In this document: piece by piece, positions 21,391-35,283 of the stretch
Numbering within the stretch: the stretch's first letter is position 1
How the letters are laid out: every line of letters begins with the position of its first letter
Assembly: GCA_019454045.1 (NCBI GenBank)
Contig: SKCR01041831.1
Location: 62,001 to 126,000 of the forward strand
Direction of reading: 5' to 3'
From: Zanthoxylum bungeanum
Taxonomy: Eukaryota > Streptophyta > Magnoliopsida > Sapindales > Rutaceae
DNA length: 64,000 nt
Notes under the pieces: model-generated
Database searches by the model: none
Seen by the model: the letters and a program-made list of their open reading frames with translations, nothing else
What the model was told of the DNA's origin: nothing
Made by a program: the position numbers and the translations under genes

Positions 21391-23404
21391 AAAGACAAGG
21401 TGCTACCGGCAGAAAATAGGATTAACCCATCTCCATAAGCCTATAAAATTTACTGAAAATTCGGCATGATGTATCCAAAAAACTGGACAACCTGGATCTC
21501 AGTCCAGCATCAAAACGAACTTGAAATAAACATCATATATCAAAATGGACCTCAGGTCCCAACCAACACATCAAAATCATCATCTAAGGGCTTCATGTCC
21601 ATATCATCTATCATACTCAAGGGCTCTATGCCCACAACATCATAAGAAATAAAAAATTTAACTTAATAATATAAACCACATGCTCAGCACTTAAATAATA
21701 AAACATCAATCATAAATCTTAGGCCTCTAAACATCAATCTGGCTTCCAAGGTCTTTCATTTCTTAAGATAAACTCTCATCTGGCTCATTACGGTCATCTA
21801 TATCTATGCTGGTAGGGACTAAGGCAAACATCTTATGTTTCAATGAGCTTCGGTATCCTTGTTCTGGTACTTTATGTCCTGGTAGAGTCTATTTCTCATG
21901 TAAAGTAGGTATGAGTTAGCCTCCATAATGACAGCTTCCTTGACTGGCACCACGGAGGGGTGAGGATCTGGGTAGGTCAGGGCTTTATTGGATTCTTTGG
22001 TTAAGGCAACCAATCATTTTTATGACGTCATTCATCTTATGGCATCTCACATCTATTAGAAGCCTCTACGACTATTCATGATTTCTTGCTCCTTCTGTAT
22101 TATGGCTGTCCTTAGTTATTCAAGGAACTCGCTATCTATACGAGGTGCTCAAGAGCTATAGGATATGCTTGGAAGAATTTTCTGAGGAGGAAAGGAATCT
22201 TGCTTAGAAGGAAGAAACTTTACTTAAGTCTACTCGGCATTTTAATCTTGCTCAAGCTTGCTATACTCTTATTTACTACAAATTCTGGTGTTATCTTTTA
22301 CTATCTAACTCTGTGTCTCTGATTCTTACTACTATCTAGTTACTTTATTCATCTGTACGTCCTCTTTTACTTTTCTTATAAATTTCTCTTCCCACTCCAT
22401 TGGGCGAATATTCTCAAAACCTTACTATGTAGTCTTATAGTTTGTCTATACTTCAGCTGATAAGCCATGATATCTATAGGAAAGTTCTCAACTTGGATCT
22501 AGAGTATAGTGGTTTTCATAAGGAATATTATTCGAATAATTTAGGAAAGCTTACTAACTTGTCTATGGAACTTAAGGATGTACTCGAGAATCGGATACTA
22601 GAGAGGTAGTGCCTCCCATACGAGTATCCCGGACATACTACGTATACCAGACCCCAATACTCTGCCCACTGCAGTCACGAACTCCCTAGACCATGCTAAG
22701 ATACTATCTTTGTAACATCCCCGATCTGGGGATGCCACCGGCAGGGGATATGTTAACCCATCCACCTAAGCCTCTGATTTCCTGACTGTGAACTTTACTG
22801 AAACTCTAACACAATTATGACTCATGCATGGAACTGATGCCCAAACAATAACATGCAGGGAACTTTAATGCAAATATATACATACTCAAGACTGCTTTCT
22901 CTATGATTTAACTTCATAACATGATAAATCTTTATACATACAATCTTTACTACATAACAAGCATAATACAAAACTATACAACGACTCTAACTGGACTCAT
23001 TTTCCGATTTGACTTGGTGGACACACACCCTCTAGTGACGGCCATCTGTATCCAATTATTTCGAGCTCGTCCTCCAGGGTCCTACAAAATAAAACACTGG
23101 CAGGTTAGACTGTCATACGATTTAAGTGAGTGGACAAAAATTGAAACACTGTTACAAAAATATTTGGTTATAAAACCAAAAATTCAAGAAATGGCTTTAT
23201 ACCAAAAAATCTTTTTCTGTCAGAAAAAATATGGGCTTCTTTATGAAAATCTCTTATGAACTCTTTCTGAAAAACTTATATTTTTGAAGGTTTCTTATAA
23301 AATTGATGTTTTGTGAAAAACTTGCTTTTCTAAAATCCTTTCTGAAATCTGTTCTGAAAACTTTTTCTAATTTAGAGGTTTCTGAAAACTGTCTTTGAAA
23401 AACT
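21391..23404. repeat. Two gypsy-LTR-like segments, unassigned in detail
   Basis: 21380-21450 and 22712-22780 share a layout (AACACCCCG or AACATCCCCG, then CTACCGGCAG or CCACCGGCAG, then TTAACCCATC), so they are two diverged copies of one LTR start. From 23100 to 23400 the DNA is rich in TCTGAAAAC-like words. The 112-codon frame at 22921-23259 shows no domain I recognise and is treated as chance. Confidence 0.45.
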
Positions 23405-23580
23405 TGACGTATGGGGGCATTACGTATTATCGTCCCCTCATACGCCTAACTAGAGCCAGGAGTGCAAATCCATGACTTTGGGGCGTTACGTATCGTCATC
23501 CCCCAAAGCATGCCACTATTGTACCTGAAACTAGTGGTCTTGGGGCGTTACGTATCGCTGTCCCCCAAGCCACTAAACTA
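23405..23580. repeat. Three ~62-67-bp units with TTGGGGCGTTACGTATCG
   Basis: Units begin near 23411, 23478 and 23540. Each carries GTTACGTATCG (first copy diverged) between G4-5 and C4-5 runs that can pair, so each unit can fold into a hairpin of about 30 nt. Confidence 0.8.
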
Positions 23581-23651
23581 GAACTAGTGGTGCGGATCTA
23601 TGCTACCCTCCAAGCTCTGAAACTAGGATCTATGGGCATCTGTCATCCCTA

Positions 23652-24408
23652 TGTTAGGGATATGCCCTATACCCAACTTGTGGATGGGCTATATGTACAT
23701 GTATTTGTAATATTTTCATTAATTAATAAAATGAAAATCTTTATTATACGTGTCTTACATAACTTATATGAATCATCAACACTGTAATAAAGTCCTTGGA
23801 GTAATAAGATGATGGATTCCACGCCTTATGAGAATCATTACTCTTAAATGTTCATAGTCATAGTTTTGTGAATAATCTGGGCGTTCACAAAACAGAGAGA
23901 CTAGCATGATGATATGATCCACCCTTAAGTGGGGTAGCCGATCTCATAGGCTACTAGCGAAGATCCATCCGCTTGGTGTATCACATGGATGCATGACTTG
24001 CTCGTGTCCATCGAACTGACCACTGAAAGTTTTCATATGGAGTGTTTATCCCATGTGTCCGTGAGAACTTTCATGTATCGATTATATGACTAGTTCTTAG
24101 ACTTGAGGTCTTTACAATCTTATGTGTGGATCAAATAACTTTGACATTATCCTTCCCCGGTTCAAAAGATCCGGTCATAAGGGTATGATTGGGTCATTTG
24201 TTGAAACACGTGAAGTTTGTAAAGATACAACAGAGAATCACCACTCTCTAGGATAATATTTTCTTATAAGAGCAGTATTCCAGTTCGCGGGTTGATATGT
24301 GTGATCAGTGCTTGAGGCTGTGGCCACAATGGAAGAATCATGTGAGATTCTTGGGTTAGCACGATTCATGACACTATCAACATCATACCTTTGACCATAT
24401 GGGTAGAC
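23652..24408 (+). repeat. E6 5' LTR, part 1 (757 bp)
   Basis: Starts TGTTAGGGATATGCCC. Interrupted at the TSD TAGAC (24404-24408), which is repeated after E2. Confidence 0.8.
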
Positions 24409-26557
24409 TGAAAGTGTTCAATCAAAGTCCCAAGGATCACAAACATGCATAAAAAACCACATATGAACACATCAAAGGAGGTGCGGAATATACTCACATT
24501 GAATTTCGGTTTTGATGAATGAAGAACAAGGTGCGATTTTGTCTCCCTCCAAGCTCGGCAATGGCTTCTGTGAACTGCTGTGGACGCACGGTGGGGCTGG
24601 TTCGGCTTCCTCCATGTTCGGCCATTGATGAGATCCATTGAAGCTCCAAGCTTCAAGCTTCCAAGCTCATGAAGACACTTCCCTATCACCTATGTATTAC
24701 TCAAAGTGTGCTAGCACTAAGTCTTGAAATAAAATCATTCTTGCTTTCATTACTTCTCGGCAGAACCAGAAAAAGAGAGAGAAGAAGAAGAAAAACGGCT
24801 TCAAGCCGAGAGAGAAAAGAGGGAAGAAGAAAGGACCGTATGTCCTTTGCATGTGAGAGAGAGAGTGATAAGTTAGAAAATAAAAAAATGTAAAAAGGTT
24901 TATATAATTTCCAAAATATTTAATAACCATTTACTTTTTTATTTAAAATAAAGCAAAAGCTTTCAATCATCTCATCACCCATCATTTCTACTTTTTACTT
25001 TAAGTCACATCACATCACTTTAATAAAGTGACATGTTGTCAAGTCACATCACTCAAAGTGACAATTGATTTGACGATTGACGCGACTAACGATTTGACGC
25101 TTGATGTGACTCGCGTGTCGCGCTCGAATCGAAATGCGAATGCGCTCGCAATCACTCTCGGGCTCGGGTTCGCTAATTCCAAATTAACGAATTTTCCGTC
25201 GCGTCGTAATTAAGTGATTACGCCTAGCGAATTCACTATTCACGTCGCTAACGAATTAATTCTAAATTAATTCGTTCGCCCGAATTAAAATCTAATTTTA
25301 ATTCCGCGTCGAAATCCAATTTCGATTAATATATCAAATATATTAATTTTATCGATTAATTCCAAATTAATCGTTCTCTCTCTTTAACGATATTTTATCC
25401 GAGATAAAATATTTCCGTAATTAATCCCAGATTAATTTTCTCTCTCATCGAATTAATCCCAGATTAATTCTATCTCTCTCTTCTAATTAATCCCAGATTA
25501 ATCAAAGTGCGAGTAATACGTCATCGGTGAATCTTCAGGAACCGACCCATGAGATCTCCGGATATGTTGGCAGTAAATACGATCGTCGGACTGTCCGAAC
25601 ACGTAAGTACCTCGTACTACGTTTATATCGACTTACAAGACAAGGTTAGCCTCTAGCAAAACGCCATGCCTACCCAATTCTCCAGAAATATTCTTACAGG
25701 AATATATAGATTGTATCAAGCGTAGTATACCGTAGTATTGTGTATATCGGCCCAGTATCGGATAATCACGTGCTAGGGCTGGGGCTGGATAAGTGTCTGC
25801 CCCGTCCGAAGCACATGTCGGATGTCTGGTAACATAGTCTCTATAATCGGATATACATGACCTGGTCACAATATCCCGATTGGTTGCGCAACACTCAAGA
25901 GCACTAGTACCATATCCTGCGTGACATCAACTCCAATATGACTGAAGTGACACTTCCGTCTTGACATCACACCCAATACACTACGACTCTCTGATAAACC
26001 CAGAAGCGGTGTACCCAGAATCGGTTAAAGCCCTGTACCACCAAGACCAAAGTCTACCGATTATCGCAAGTATTAGCGATGCAAGTCTCAGGTTAAGACT
26101 ATACACACCTACCTCGATTTCGGCCTCCCATAGACACATAGTCATAATACCAATGGGATTCCGAGGGGTCTATCCAGAGCGAAGCTGTTTCCCGTACCAT
26201 CGGTGAAACACGACCTCCTATCGCACTTGCATAAGTATCCAATACTTATATATATGAGAACTATGCCGTTGTGCCCTCACAACGCGCACAAGTGCAATAC
26301 TAGCCTATTCCGCATTATCGATGTCCAGTCTCGATAATACTTCGGCTAGGGATATTTAATGATTAATCCTTCGGGGATTGATACTGTCTCATATCATCTC
26401 AATCCAGGAACTAATCATATGGACCTCTCTTCATTTATACATCTATGGTGATCTAATCACAAATGATGAGAGTGCAATTTCCTTGTCACATAGTTAATTT
26501 GTACAGCAACACCGTGATCTGTACAAATAGTGACGCTATGGGTCATATTATCCAACA
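24409..26557 (-). repeat. E2 3' LTR
   Basis: TG...CA ends on the minus strand, hairpin array at 25251-25502 and an 81-codon antisense frame at 25961-26206. Bounded by the polypurine tract AAGTGGGAGAT (26558-26568, minus strand). Confidence 0.9.
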
Positions 26558-26568
26558 ATCTCCCACTT

Positions 26569-28760
26569 GGCACATAGCCAGTCACTCGAGTGTCTAACAC
26601 CCGAACTATGTACAATTCGCTCAAATTGCTGAGGAAATGTTTTCGTCAGCGGATTTGCTTAATTATCGTCTGACGCGATTTACACGATCATCACATCGCC
26701 ACGATGTATGATCCGAACGAATCAGATGATATAGAAGTATATATCTGGATCGTCGATGAGACCTTTAATTCTTTAGCCTGTGCTGACGCCTAGCTCAGCT
26801 GCTAACAGAACTATATCTAATCTAATTAGATTTATTATCGATCAAATGGCTTTTATTGCTGCCTCAGCTGCAGCAATAATCCGCATTTGTTGTTAATTCG
26901 GCAACAGTTATCTTGCTCGGAATATTTCCAGCTCACTGTCCCAGTGTTCAAACTTTATAGTACCGCAGTATTTACCGGTTTGGAAACTTGCAGCAGTGAT
27001 CCCAGTCACTTCAAGTTCTCCATCTCCATAGTTTAAGACAGCATCCTTAGTTCTCTAAGATACTAACGGATGTTCCTAACATCAATCCAGTGACTATCAC
27101 TCGGATTGTCCTGTTTGTGAATCCATATGCTCAAAGCGTATGATACACCAGGTCTTGTACATTTTTCAATGTACGGTTCCACGGAGAGTATTTCGAAAGC
27201 CAAGCTTTCGCCGACATTTTTATTTTTATGGGAATATCATTTCCAAGAAATGACGTATTATCATTATTTTATAGGACAGCCACTGTCAGTGCGCTCCCAC
27301 TAACCCTCTTATTTACACTAGAATCATTTTCGTTTTGAATTAAATCATACACCATTATGATTGCATCAAAATGATAATTCCAAGAACTTATGCTCGCGTC
27401 AACAAGCATCATCCAAATGGATCTACAGTGGCAATAGGTAAAAGGTTGAATCGTAATCAATCACAATGTCGATAACGATACATTTCCGTTAAAAGCCTAG
27501 CTTTATACGTTGGTATATTGCCATCCATGTACGTCTTCCTTGAAGACTTATAGTACCAATAGGCACAATGCCTTGTGGTACATCAACTAGTATCCAAACT
27601 TATTGATATACATGGAATCCATTTCGGACTCATGACACTTTGTCATAATAGGGAGTCGATACCTCGTATCACTTCCTTTGTTCTTGTGTATTCGAAGATT
27701 AATGGTATAGTTTCATCCTTGATGAATTATATATGTTCCATTAAGATTCAGTGCCTAGAACAGTATTACTCCGATTTTCATCGAGTTATACTATCCTCCC
27801 ACTTACCACTGCATATCGGTATTCCTCTTAGGAAAACCGCATGGAGAGCAACAATCACATTGTTCTCATGTGAGATGTATAAGTACTATACTTATGGTTT
27901 CCCATAGGATAACCTATATTGGCACTTATCCAATTTGGGTCCTTAGTTTGGTATCATCCAAACGTTATGCCTAGCATACCCAAATTGTCAGGAATGAGAA
28001 ACCTCGTTTCTTTCCTGTTCATATCCTATACGATATCTGTCAAACAGATTTATATGGAACCTTATTCTAAATAAGTTTAGCACTGTTAATACATATCCTG
28101 TTGAAGGAAAACGTAGCTCAGAGCGACTCGCGAAAACCTAATCATGTCCAACAAAACTTGGTTTTTAGTTCTGACACACCGTCTAACTGACGTGTCTCGT
28201 TAATTGTGTCCTAGACAACAATGCCACAAATAAGTCTCTATTGATCAAATCAATTTGAGCTATTTATTTGTCAATTTATATGTTTGAGATTTTTATTATA
28301 TTCAAAATATAAATTCTGTTATTTATATCTAATATATTTATCTCAGTATCATCTTTATATAATAAAACACTCAGTGTTCTATAATATAAAGGTTTTATCC
28401 GCAACGGATTAAACACTGATAAAGAGATAATGTCTCTAGTCAAACTAGTTACATTATAACAGTTCCTAATTCAAGTACATACCCGAAGGGTAGTTCCTAA
28501 ACTTAGGTATCTACGGTCGAAACAGCGACTTTCGTCCCGTTTCCGATTCGCAGAGCAATCTCAGCTTGAAGTCAGTATCCTGCTCAAACAGATTCTGAAT
28601 ATCAATACATATATTTTATGTACCACACTAAGTATTTAAAATCTAATTTCAATACTAGCTGTGAACATAACTAAGACAAACATTTTTAAAGTTAGAGCCT
28701 CGCCCTTTCTTTAATTCCTTCGTGTCTTCCATATCCAAATGGTAGTCACTTTGGGATATG
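26569..28760 (-). pseudogene. E2 decayed copia pol with the integrase core deleted
   Basis: On the minus strand, RT is recognisable at 27460-27269 (DAIIMVYDLIQNENDSS then RVSGSALTVAVL), ended by TAA. The YxDD box that follows (27257-27268) reads NNDN. As in E1, three extra bases precede the box. RNase H remnants occupy about 26600-26990. Between about 28195 and 28205 the sequence jumps from the end of the integrase core straight to the GAG-pre-integrase/protease side, so the catalytic core is missing. Protease and a gag remnant without zinc knuckle lie near 28480-28760. Confidence 0.78.
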
Positions 28761-31400
28761 TCAATTATCCTTTTAATATTTTAGGAACCTTAGGCCAAGC
28801 CTTGGGTTTTTAGAATATTGAAAGGAATGTGCACCTCGTGCTACATGCCCAATTGCAAACTTTGACTTTACATGAATAGCCATTAATTCTCCAAGAATTA
28901 TAAATTGCAATTTTAATACTTCTTAAATCCAAAATTAGATTTATGACAAGTATATTAAATTAAGCATTAAAGTCATCATCACAAAAATCTTCCAAAGATT
29001 TTATGCTCTACTTATCTTGCTTAATTTTGGGCTAAAGGTATAATGAGTTATTTTATCAAATAAAGTAACCTATTATTTATTCCCAATTTGAAAATTAAAT
29101 CATTTAAAATATTTTAATCCTAGATTATATTTTAAATATCCAACTTTTCAATTTTATCTTGATTACAATAGTCCAACTATTTAATCAACGATTAGTGGTA
29201 CTTTATATATTATAATGATTATAATAGTCCAACTATATAATCAAATATAATCCAAATTAATTAACCTCAATTACATTGATTACTATAATCCAATTATAAA
29301 ATCAACTGTAAACTGAAATTAATTAATTCAAATATATTGATTAATATAATCCAATTATATATAATCAAATATAATACAGTCCAACTGTTTATTAAAACAA
29401 CAATTTAAATATTAGTCTAACTAACATTTAATCTAATGACGAAATAATTTAAATGAGCGCATACGGCGAGTAATTGAACGAGTATTGCAAATTCAATTCT
29501 TGCCTCCCACTATTTTTCGTCGAGCCTCTAACCCTCTGTCGAGTACTCGGGAAACCGTGTTTCCTAGTGGGCTAGGATCCCGTTAAATATCACACAATCT
29601 TGACTTTGGCCAACAAATTGTATGATAATTAACTAGGTAGATCTCGAAGATCAATTGGATCTCATCCAACTCCTAGATCCAGTAGGTGGACATCCAAGTC
29701 CCAAACATATATCTTATATATGCCTATACATCGAATGTATACCCTAACCTTTTTCCTCTGAATCAACTAGGCCTTGGCTTTGGCACAACAAACTAGTGAT
29801 CCCAGTCAAGCGCGGACCCATTGACATGGAAGCTTCGTAATCAATGTCAATGGACAAGAAGTGGTCTTGACTTTGGCCAACAAACCACAACTTGGACACG
29901 ACACCGATATGGAACAAAGCCTCGTGATTAAAACACATCTTTGATGGACAAGGGCTTGACTTTGGCCAAAACCCTGCCAATCTCGGATCTTGAGTAAGAA
30001 TCACTCAATGGAAGGAAAAACGCATGATATTTAACGAGGGTTTTTCGCGTGCAAATTGGCTACCAATTTAATTATCTTTGTTAAGGTCTCATCATCATAC
30101 ACCCTTAAGCATGCATTCTAAACACATAATAAAGCGAGTATGAAATAAAATAATAATGATATGCGGATGGATATTTTACATTGATCCTAGATCAAATCTC
30201 TCACTTTCTCTCTCCCGCTAGCACTTGTATTACTTCTACCCGTTACACTACACTTCTAAAGAAACCTCTTTTACATGGAGGGGAATAGGTGAGAAGAGAA
30301 TACAAAGAAATAAGAGATAAGGCTGGACACGCAGGTCCAATTTAATAAATCAAATTTATTACAATTTCCAAAATCGCCCAACCCGACTAATATCCATCCG
30401 ATATACATTATTCAAACATCACAACCATGTATTCATACAAGCATGTTATCAATCAATCAATCAAATTAATTAATCTTGAATATTAGTGATCATCCAATGT
30501 TCAAACAAAGATTTGATTTTTGTTCGAGTCAAACTCGTTTTGCGAACACGTACTCAAAGTACAATTTCTACGAATTAAATTAAATTACATAATTAAATCC
30601 AATTTAATACGTATTTAATTCTAATTCATTATTTAATTCCAAATTAAATATTACACTTTATTAACGAACCTTTACGACTTAAATTCCAAATTTAATCGCA
30701 ACGGGTCTCAAAGCCCGACTAACATCTAATGTTTTATTTAATTAAAGTCCAATGGGCTTTTAATTAATTTCTATAGGCGTGGACTTTTGGTCAACTCGGG
30801 TCAAACCGAACAACCAAAATCCAATCCGGGAGTTACCCCATAAGCCTTAAATTAATTTTGGCCCATTAGGCCCAATTAAATAATTAAGGTCCATTAAGTC
30901 ATAATTGGACCTTTTGGATTCGGTTTTGGGCCTAATTGGATCCAACCAATTTTGCCTAAACCCAACTTTGTTACAACAAAGCCCAAAAGCCCAATTACAA
31001 CCTAACAAGCCCAATTTCCAAAATCAAGCCAAATTAATTAACTTATAAAATTCCAAATTTCACAATTAATTAACCTAAGTGTAATACACAATCAATTACC
31101 CAATTAACATTTCTATCAAGTCTCGGCAATTAGGGGTTTTTCAATTCGATTCGGTTTCAATCCAATTGAGTCCACAATCTTAATTTCCCAAATCAATTCA
31201 ATTCATCCAATGAATTAAAACAAAAAATCACAAAGAATTTCATGTTCATAAGATTCGGCCAAGCCACTTTAAAAGGGAAAAATGTTCCAAATCAAAATTC
31301 AATCCAATTGAACTTCAAAACAACATTAACCAATTGTTTTAAGTCATCCAATGATCAAAAAAAAACAAATTACCAAGACATTAGGGTTATGCAATTTTCG
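28761..31400 (-). other. E2 non-coding leader region
   Basis: Colinear with 7330-10090 of E1: hairpin cluster at about 29160-29430, CTTGACTTTGGCCAA motifs near 29608, 29867 and 29955, and TGGGCY motifs near 30740-31020. No coding sequence is supported. Confidence 0.7.
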
Positions 31401-31409
31401 GCCAAGCCT

Positions 31410-31870
31410 TCAATTTGGGGAAAATTGAATCCAATCCAATTTCATGAAATTGATCACACACAATCTCAATTAAACATGTTCTAAGCATACTTAAACATCC
31501 AATTCAATAAAAACATGCTCAAACACATTTTACCCAATTTCAAGTTTCATGTTCAACCTAAAGAATTGGGGAAAATTGATCTAATCCAATTTTCTTGAAA
31601 TTGATCATGCACAACTTCAATTCAACCTCATTCAAGCATACTTCATCAAACAATTCAACCAAATCATGCCTAAATCGAGTTTACCCAAATTAAAGTTTTG
31701 ACCAAAATAAGCAAATTGGGGAAAATCAATCCAATCAATTTTTTATCAAATTGATTACATATAACTCAAATTCAATCAAATATAAGCATTCTTAAAGAAT
31801 CAATTTGTCAGAATCAAGCTAAAATCAAAAAGCCCCAAATTTGCTCAAGAACCCTAATTCGGTTTTCATG
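31410..31870 (-). repeat. Three ~140-150-bp tandem units beside the E2 PBS
   Basis: GGGGAAAATTGA or a close variant recurs near 31418, 31568 and 31709, followed by TCCAATCCAATTT-like words. Corresponds to 10098-10500 in E1. Confidence 0.72.
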
Positions 31871-31878
31871 CATCAAAA

Positions 31879-31890
31879 GCTCTGATACCA
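31879..31890 (-). other. E2 primer-binding site
   Basis: TGGTATCAGAGC on the minus strand, one base from the LTR end. Confidence 0.9.
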
Positions 31891-31891
31891 T

Positions 31892-34040
31892 TGAAAGTGT
31901 TCAATCAAAGTCCCAAGGATCACAAACATGCATAAAAAACCACATATGAACACATCAAAGGAGGTGCGGAATATACTCACATTGAATTCGGTTTTGATGA
32001 ATGAAGAACAAGGTGCGATTTTGTCTCCCTCCAAGCTCGGCAATGGCTTTGTGAATGCTGTGGACGCACGGTGGGGCTGGTTCGGCTTCCTCCTGTTCGG
32101 CCATTGATGAGATCCATTGAAGCTCCAAGCTTCAAGCTTCCAAGCTCATGAAGCACCCACACCACCCACACCACTTCCTACACCTGTATTACTCAAGTGT
32201 GCTAGCACTAAGTCTTGAAATCTTCAATTTTGCTTCTCATTAATTCTCGGCGCAGAAAACAGAGAGAGAAGAAGAAGAAAAACGGCTTCAAGCCGAGAGA
32301 GAAAAAGGGAGAAGAAAGAAAGGACCGTATGTCCTTTGCATGTGAGAGAGAGATGATAAGTTAGAAAATAAAAAAATGTAAAAAGGTTTATTTAATTTCC
32401 AAAATTATTAATAAACCATTTACTTTTTATTAAAATAAAGCAAAAGCTTTCAATCATCTTATCACCCATCATTTTACTTTTTACTTTAAGTCACATCACA
32501 TCACTTTAATAAAGTGACATGTTGTCAAGTCACATCACTCAAAGTGACAATTGATTTGACGATTGACGCGACTAACGATTTGACGCTTGATGTGACTCGC
32601 GTGCCGCGCTCGAATTCGAAATGCGAATGCGCTCGCAATCACTCGGGCTCGGGTTCGCTAATTCCAAATTAACGAATTTTCCGTCGCGTCGTAATTAAGT
32701 GATTACGCCTAGCGAATTCACTATTCACGTCGCTAACGAATTAATTCTAAATTAATTCGTTCGCCCGAATTAAAATCTAATTTTAATTCCGCGTCGAAAT
32801 CCAATTTCGATTAATATATCAAATATATTAATTTTATCGATTAATTCCAAATTAATCGTTCTCTCTCTTTAACGATATTTTATCCGAGATAAAATATCTC
32901 CGTAATTAATCCCAGATTAATTTTCTCTCTCATCGAATAATCCCAGATTAATTCTATCTCTCTCTTCTAATTAATCCCAGATTAATCAAAGTGCGAGTAA
33001 TACGTCATCGGTGAATCTTCAGGAACCGACCCATGAGATCTCCGGATATGTTGGCAGTAAATACGATCGTCGGACTGTCCGAACACGTAAGTACCTCGTA
33101 CTACGTTTATATCGACTTACAAGACAAGGTTAGCCTCTAGCAAAACGCCATGCCTACCCAATTCTCCAGAAATATTCTTACAGGAATATATAGATCTGTA
33201 TCAAGCGTAGTATACCGTAGTATTGTGTATATCGGCCCAGTATCGGATAATCACGTGCTAGGGCTGGGGCTGGATAAGTGTCTGCCCCGTCCGAAGCACA
33301 TGTCGGATGTCTGTAACATAGTCTCTATAATCGGATATACATGACCTGGTCACAATATCCCGATTGGTTGCGCAACACTCAAGAGCACTAGTACCATATC
33401 CTGCGTGACATCAACTCCAATATGACTGAAGTGACACTTCCGTCTTGACATCACACCCAATACACTACGACTCTCTGATAAACCCAGAAGCGGTGTACCC
33501 AGAACCGGTTAAAGCCCTGTACCACCAAGACCAAAGTCTACCGATTATCGCAAGTATTAGCGATGCAAGTCTCAGGTTAAGACTATACACACCTACCTCG
33601 ATTTCGGCCTCCCATAGACACATAGTCATAATACCAATGGGATTCCGAGGGGTCTATCCAGAGCGAAGCTGTTTCCCGTACCATCGGTGAAACACGACCT
33701 CCTATCGCACTTGCATAAGTATCCAATACTTATATATATGAGAACTATGTCGTTGTGCCCTCACAACGCGCACAAGTGCAATACTAGCCTATTCCGCATT
33801 ATCGATGTCCAGTCTCGATAATACTTCGGCTAGGGATATTTAATGATTAATCCTTCGGGGATTGATACTGTCTCATATCATCTCAATCCAGGAACTAATC
33901 ATATGGACCTCTCTTCATTATACATCTATGGTGATCTAATCACAAATGATGAGAGTGCAATTTCATTGTCACATAGTTAATTTGTACAGCAACACCGTGA
34001 TCTGTACAAATAGTGACGCTATGGGTCATATTATCCAACA
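31892..34040 (-). repeat. E2 5' LTR
   Basis: Same length as the 3' LTR. Hairpin array at 32736-32987, antisense frame at 33445-33690. Followed by the TSD TAGAC at 34041-34045. Confidence 0.92.
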
Positions 34041-34045
34041 TAGAC

Positions 34046-35270
34046 ACTTTTTGTACCCTAGGTCATAGGTGGGGATAAAGTGAGGCGAGTGATCGTATTT
34101 TATGTAAATTGCATACACAATGTGTATATATATCTTTCCTCGCATTTGGGGGCTTGGCCTATTGCTAGATGTCAACCTTGGTCATTGAAATCGAACGACC
34201 ATTTGATCAGAGGATAATTTATGTTCAACTAAATTATCACGATTCATTTCATGTCCAAATTGAAGGGACCCCAAAATGTCACACACAACAAAGTCGAAAT
34301 CAATGGTTAACAGTGCACAGTACATATTTAACAGCATATATGATTGCTGTAGGAATTGTTCATAAATGGTTCAATGTGTTTAATTATTGAAAAGATTATT
34401 TATGAGGTTCCATAGTGGCTTAGGGATTGGTGAATGACGATAGGGGCACTTTGGAAATTGGAATAAATAGATTAAAAAAATACTATTCATGTGAATAGTA
34501 ACACATGAATAGTACCGCGTGAATGGTAAAATTTTTTTATTTAATTTTGTTATTTGTTTTGAATTTCAATTCGGCCCAAACTCTTATTAGTGTTTTATAA
34601 TCTCATTAAACCACTAAATTAAGATCCAATGGCTAAGATTAAATTGGCTTTTATCCCACATCGGATTCTTAATTAGTTTTGTTGTCTTTGGAGCACTATA
34701 TAAACCCAAAGAATTCTTCACAAATTTTTTCACCAAACCTTTCAAATTTTGGGTTTATACAAGTGAGCAACTCTAAAGTTTTAAGAGTAAGCCACTGATT
34801 TTGAGGATCCTTAAGTCTAATTGACTAGATGAACCTCGAGTTAAAAGTTTCGAGGTATTTGCCTAGGCTAGCACCAAGGGTAAAATACCCGTGCACTGAA
34901 GGCGTAGTCTTACCGTTGAGATTTGGATTTGGTGTGTGCATCTTTGGAGGCCACACACTTGGGTGGCTCTTTGGAACGTGGAAGAGCTTGCTGAGTTCGA
35001 GAAAAAGCTTGTAGATTGGAGGGAGGACTGGAGGAGTCTACGATTCAAGTAAGTCTTTTTCTTTCTTTATTTTAATTAGAGTTCTTATGAAAGTTAGCAT
35101 GTTTAGGTTTATGTTCTTTGCATGTTTTATGAGTTTTATGCTTAGAATGTATAGTAACATGCCTAGGCTTGTAGAATAATCAAGACAAATGGGTCTTGGG
35201 CAAAGGGAAAGCGGCATCATAATTTGAATTATTTATTTTTCCGTTGCGCACTCGCGGCCGCTTCCTAACA
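34046..35270 (+). repeat. E6 5' LTR, part 2 (1225 bp)
   Basis: Continuation of the LTR split by E2, ending CTTCCTAACA directly before the PBS. The whole LTR would be about 1.98 kb. It contains a perfect inverted repeat at 34481-34500 (9-bp arms, TACTATTCA) followed by related ATGAATAGTA words, and a TATA box at 34696. The frames at 34169-34390 and 34829-35014 are treated as chance. Confidence 0.8.
34696..34704 (+). promoter_or_regulatory. Putative TATA box of the E6 LTR
   Basis: CTATATAAA about 570 bp before the LTR end, followed by a pyrimidine-rich leader, which is the usual layout of a copia LTR promoter. It suggests U3/R around 34730. Confidence 0.65.
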
Positions 35271-35271
35271 G

Positions 35272-35283
35272 TGGTATCATCGC
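35272..35283 (+). other. E6 primer-binding site, partly mismatched
   Basis: TGGTATCATCGC, sharing the first eight bases with the initiator-Met site TGGTATCAGAGC; the next two differ. One base separates it from the LTR end. Confidence 0.7.

Larger units (their letters stand above)
24409..34040 (-). mobile_element. E2: complete but defective Ty1/copia element, minus strand
   Basis: Both LTRs are 2149 bp (24409-26557 and 31892-34040) and the internal region is 5334 bp. It is flanked by the 5-bp duplication TAGAC at 24404-24408 and 34041-34045, so the insertion is intact. The LTRs appear nearly identical in the stretches I compared. Its internal region is colinear with E1 except for losses of about 105 bp near 27678, about 425 bp near 28199 (integrase core) and about 80 bp near 31113. 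It cannot encode a functional polyprotein and must have moved using proteins supplied in trans, or decayed afterwards. Confidence 0.92.

Noticed and set aside
22921..23259. 112-codon frame as a host gene
   Set aside because: No recognisable domain, lies in gypsy-LTR-like DNA, low-complexity ending rich in Lys/Phe.
24366..24930. 107-, 74- and 77-codon frames around the E2 LTR end
   Set aside because: They straddle the element boundary at 24409, so they cannot be conserved genes; composition is low-complexity.
34829..35014. 61-codon frame at the E6 LTR end
   Set aside because: Lies in the R/U5 part of the LTR downstream of the TATA box; no domain, and an overlapping frame exists on the other strand.
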